64,000 nt of DNA from Arctopsyche grandis. Its lineage: Eukaryota > Arthropoda > Insecta > Trichoptera > Hydropsychidae. The stretch covers positions 11,535,501-11,599,500 of the forward strand of contig NC_135362.1 of the NCBI RefSeq assembly GCF_051622035.1. The letters are read 5' to 3'. The notes below the pieces were generated by a model. That model had not been told where the DNA came from, did not search any database, and saw nothing but the letters and a program-made list of their open reading frames with translations. The translations under genes were made by a program, and so were the position numbers. This document shows, one piece after another, positions 63,462-64,000 of this stretch; the first letter of the stretch is position 1; every line of letters starts with the position of its first letter.

Positions 63462-63831
63462 TCTATAAATAAAAATGAATGTCTGTGTGTGTGTGTGTGT
63501 CTCGAATAGGCTCCTAAACCACTGAACCGATTACGATGGAAATTTTAGGATTTGTTGTGTGCATGTCCGGGAAGATTTATGTGAAAAAAAAAACGGGAAA
63601 AAACGGGAAAAAACGGGAACGGAAACGGGAAAAACGGGAATAAGTGTCATTGCAACGCTATAATTTCAAATGTTTTCGCGTCGCGACAATGTGTTCGCTG
63701 CCTGCGTTTTTCTGACAAATGGGAACGGGAACAGGAACGAGAATGGGAACGGGAACGGGGACGAGAATGGGAACGGGAACGGGAATTGCATGCGTTATTG
63801 TGGCATTGCAACGCATGCCAGGTTCAGCTAG
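63462..63831 (+). mobile_element. Non-autonomous Helitron-like element
   Basis: Starts TCTATAAATAAAAATGAATG and ends CAGCTAG; it sits between A (63461) and T (63832), as Helitrons do. A perfect 9-bp hairpin GCATGCGTT / AACGCATGC lies about 12 bp before the CTAG end, the expected Helitron 3' structure. The interior holds a GT run and GGGAAC-type repeats and has no Rep/helicase coding. The segment GGCTCCTAAACCACTGAACC is typical of a widespread insect repeat (memory, unchecked). Confidence 0.65.
63573..63790 (+). repeat. GGGAA/GGGAAC low-complexity repeats
   Basis: Two blocks (about 63573-63642 and 63718-63786) of ACGGGAAA and GGGAAC units inside the Helitron-like element. Confidence 0.85.
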
Positions 63832-63944
63832 TTATAAATAAAATCGTTGAATTCTACCATCGTTGAATGGTTGAATGAAAATCTACCATCGAACAATGAA
63901 ATGAAAGTACATCGTCGAATGAAATTCTACCATCGTACAATCGT

Positions 63945-64000
63945 TGAATGAAACCATCCTACCTACTATGTCACCACTATTTGAGTATAATTTATGTACA
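63945..64000 (+). mobile_element. SINE fragment cut by the window edge
   Basis: CATCCTACCTACTATGTCAC followed by CACTATTTGAGTATAATTTA matches the middle of the copy at 7280-7330. Confidence 0.65.

Overview
This is nuclear DNA from an insect. It is AT-rich, its genes have spliced exons with GT/AG introns, and it is littered with retroelement debris and TATG/CATA-type simple repeats. The order of insect cannot be fixed from the sequence. Three protein-coding genes can be assembled exon by exon, all on the minus strand. Every exon join keeps the reading frame and gives a full-length protein.

Genes. (1) 1106-6593 is a vermiform-type chitin deacetylase (CDA2) with two mutually exclusive versions of the exon that completes the chitin-binding domain; the product is 541 or 535 residues. 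(2) 27259-38262 is a serpentine-type chitin deacetylase (CDA1) of 540 residues with intact catalytic residues. (3) 59261-61420 is a 384-residue membrane-anchored short-chain dehydrogenase of the 3-beta-hydroxysteroid dehydrogenase type, in six exons. The two deacetylases are tandem paralogues about 20 kb apart and are secreted proteins expected to act on cuticular and tracheal chitin. The CDA1 copy looks like a working enzyme. The CDA2 copy has lost the catalytic and metal-binding side chains (N205, G206, F261) and looks like a chitin-binding pseudoenzyme.

Layout. 1-840: 3' end of an RTE-like non-LTR element and a TA microsatellite. 1.1-6.7 kb: CDA2. 6.7-27 kb: a long stretch without supportable genes, holding tRNA-derived SINEs, a broken LINE reverse transcriptase, a hAT-like element and a long AT-rich hairpin. 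27.2-38.3 kb: CDA1, with a MITE and a SINE in its introns. 38.3-59 kb: no genes; this is a nest of SINEs, one of which is split by a young non-autonomous LTR element (47352-50248). 59.2-61.4 kb: the dehydrogenase. 61.9-64 kb: a solo LTR, a foldback element, a Helitron-like element and a SINE fragment.

The strongest points for follow-up are the alternative chitin-binding exons, the disabled CDA2 active site beside an intact CDA1, and a modular SINE superfamily with interchangeable tRNA heads, one shared central domain and two alternative hairpin tails. Next come the non-autonomous LTR element with three layers of internal tandem repeats, and the cluster of solo LTR, foldback and Helitron-like elements at the right end. 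Nothing here was checked against a database. Family names come from motifs and remembered family features.
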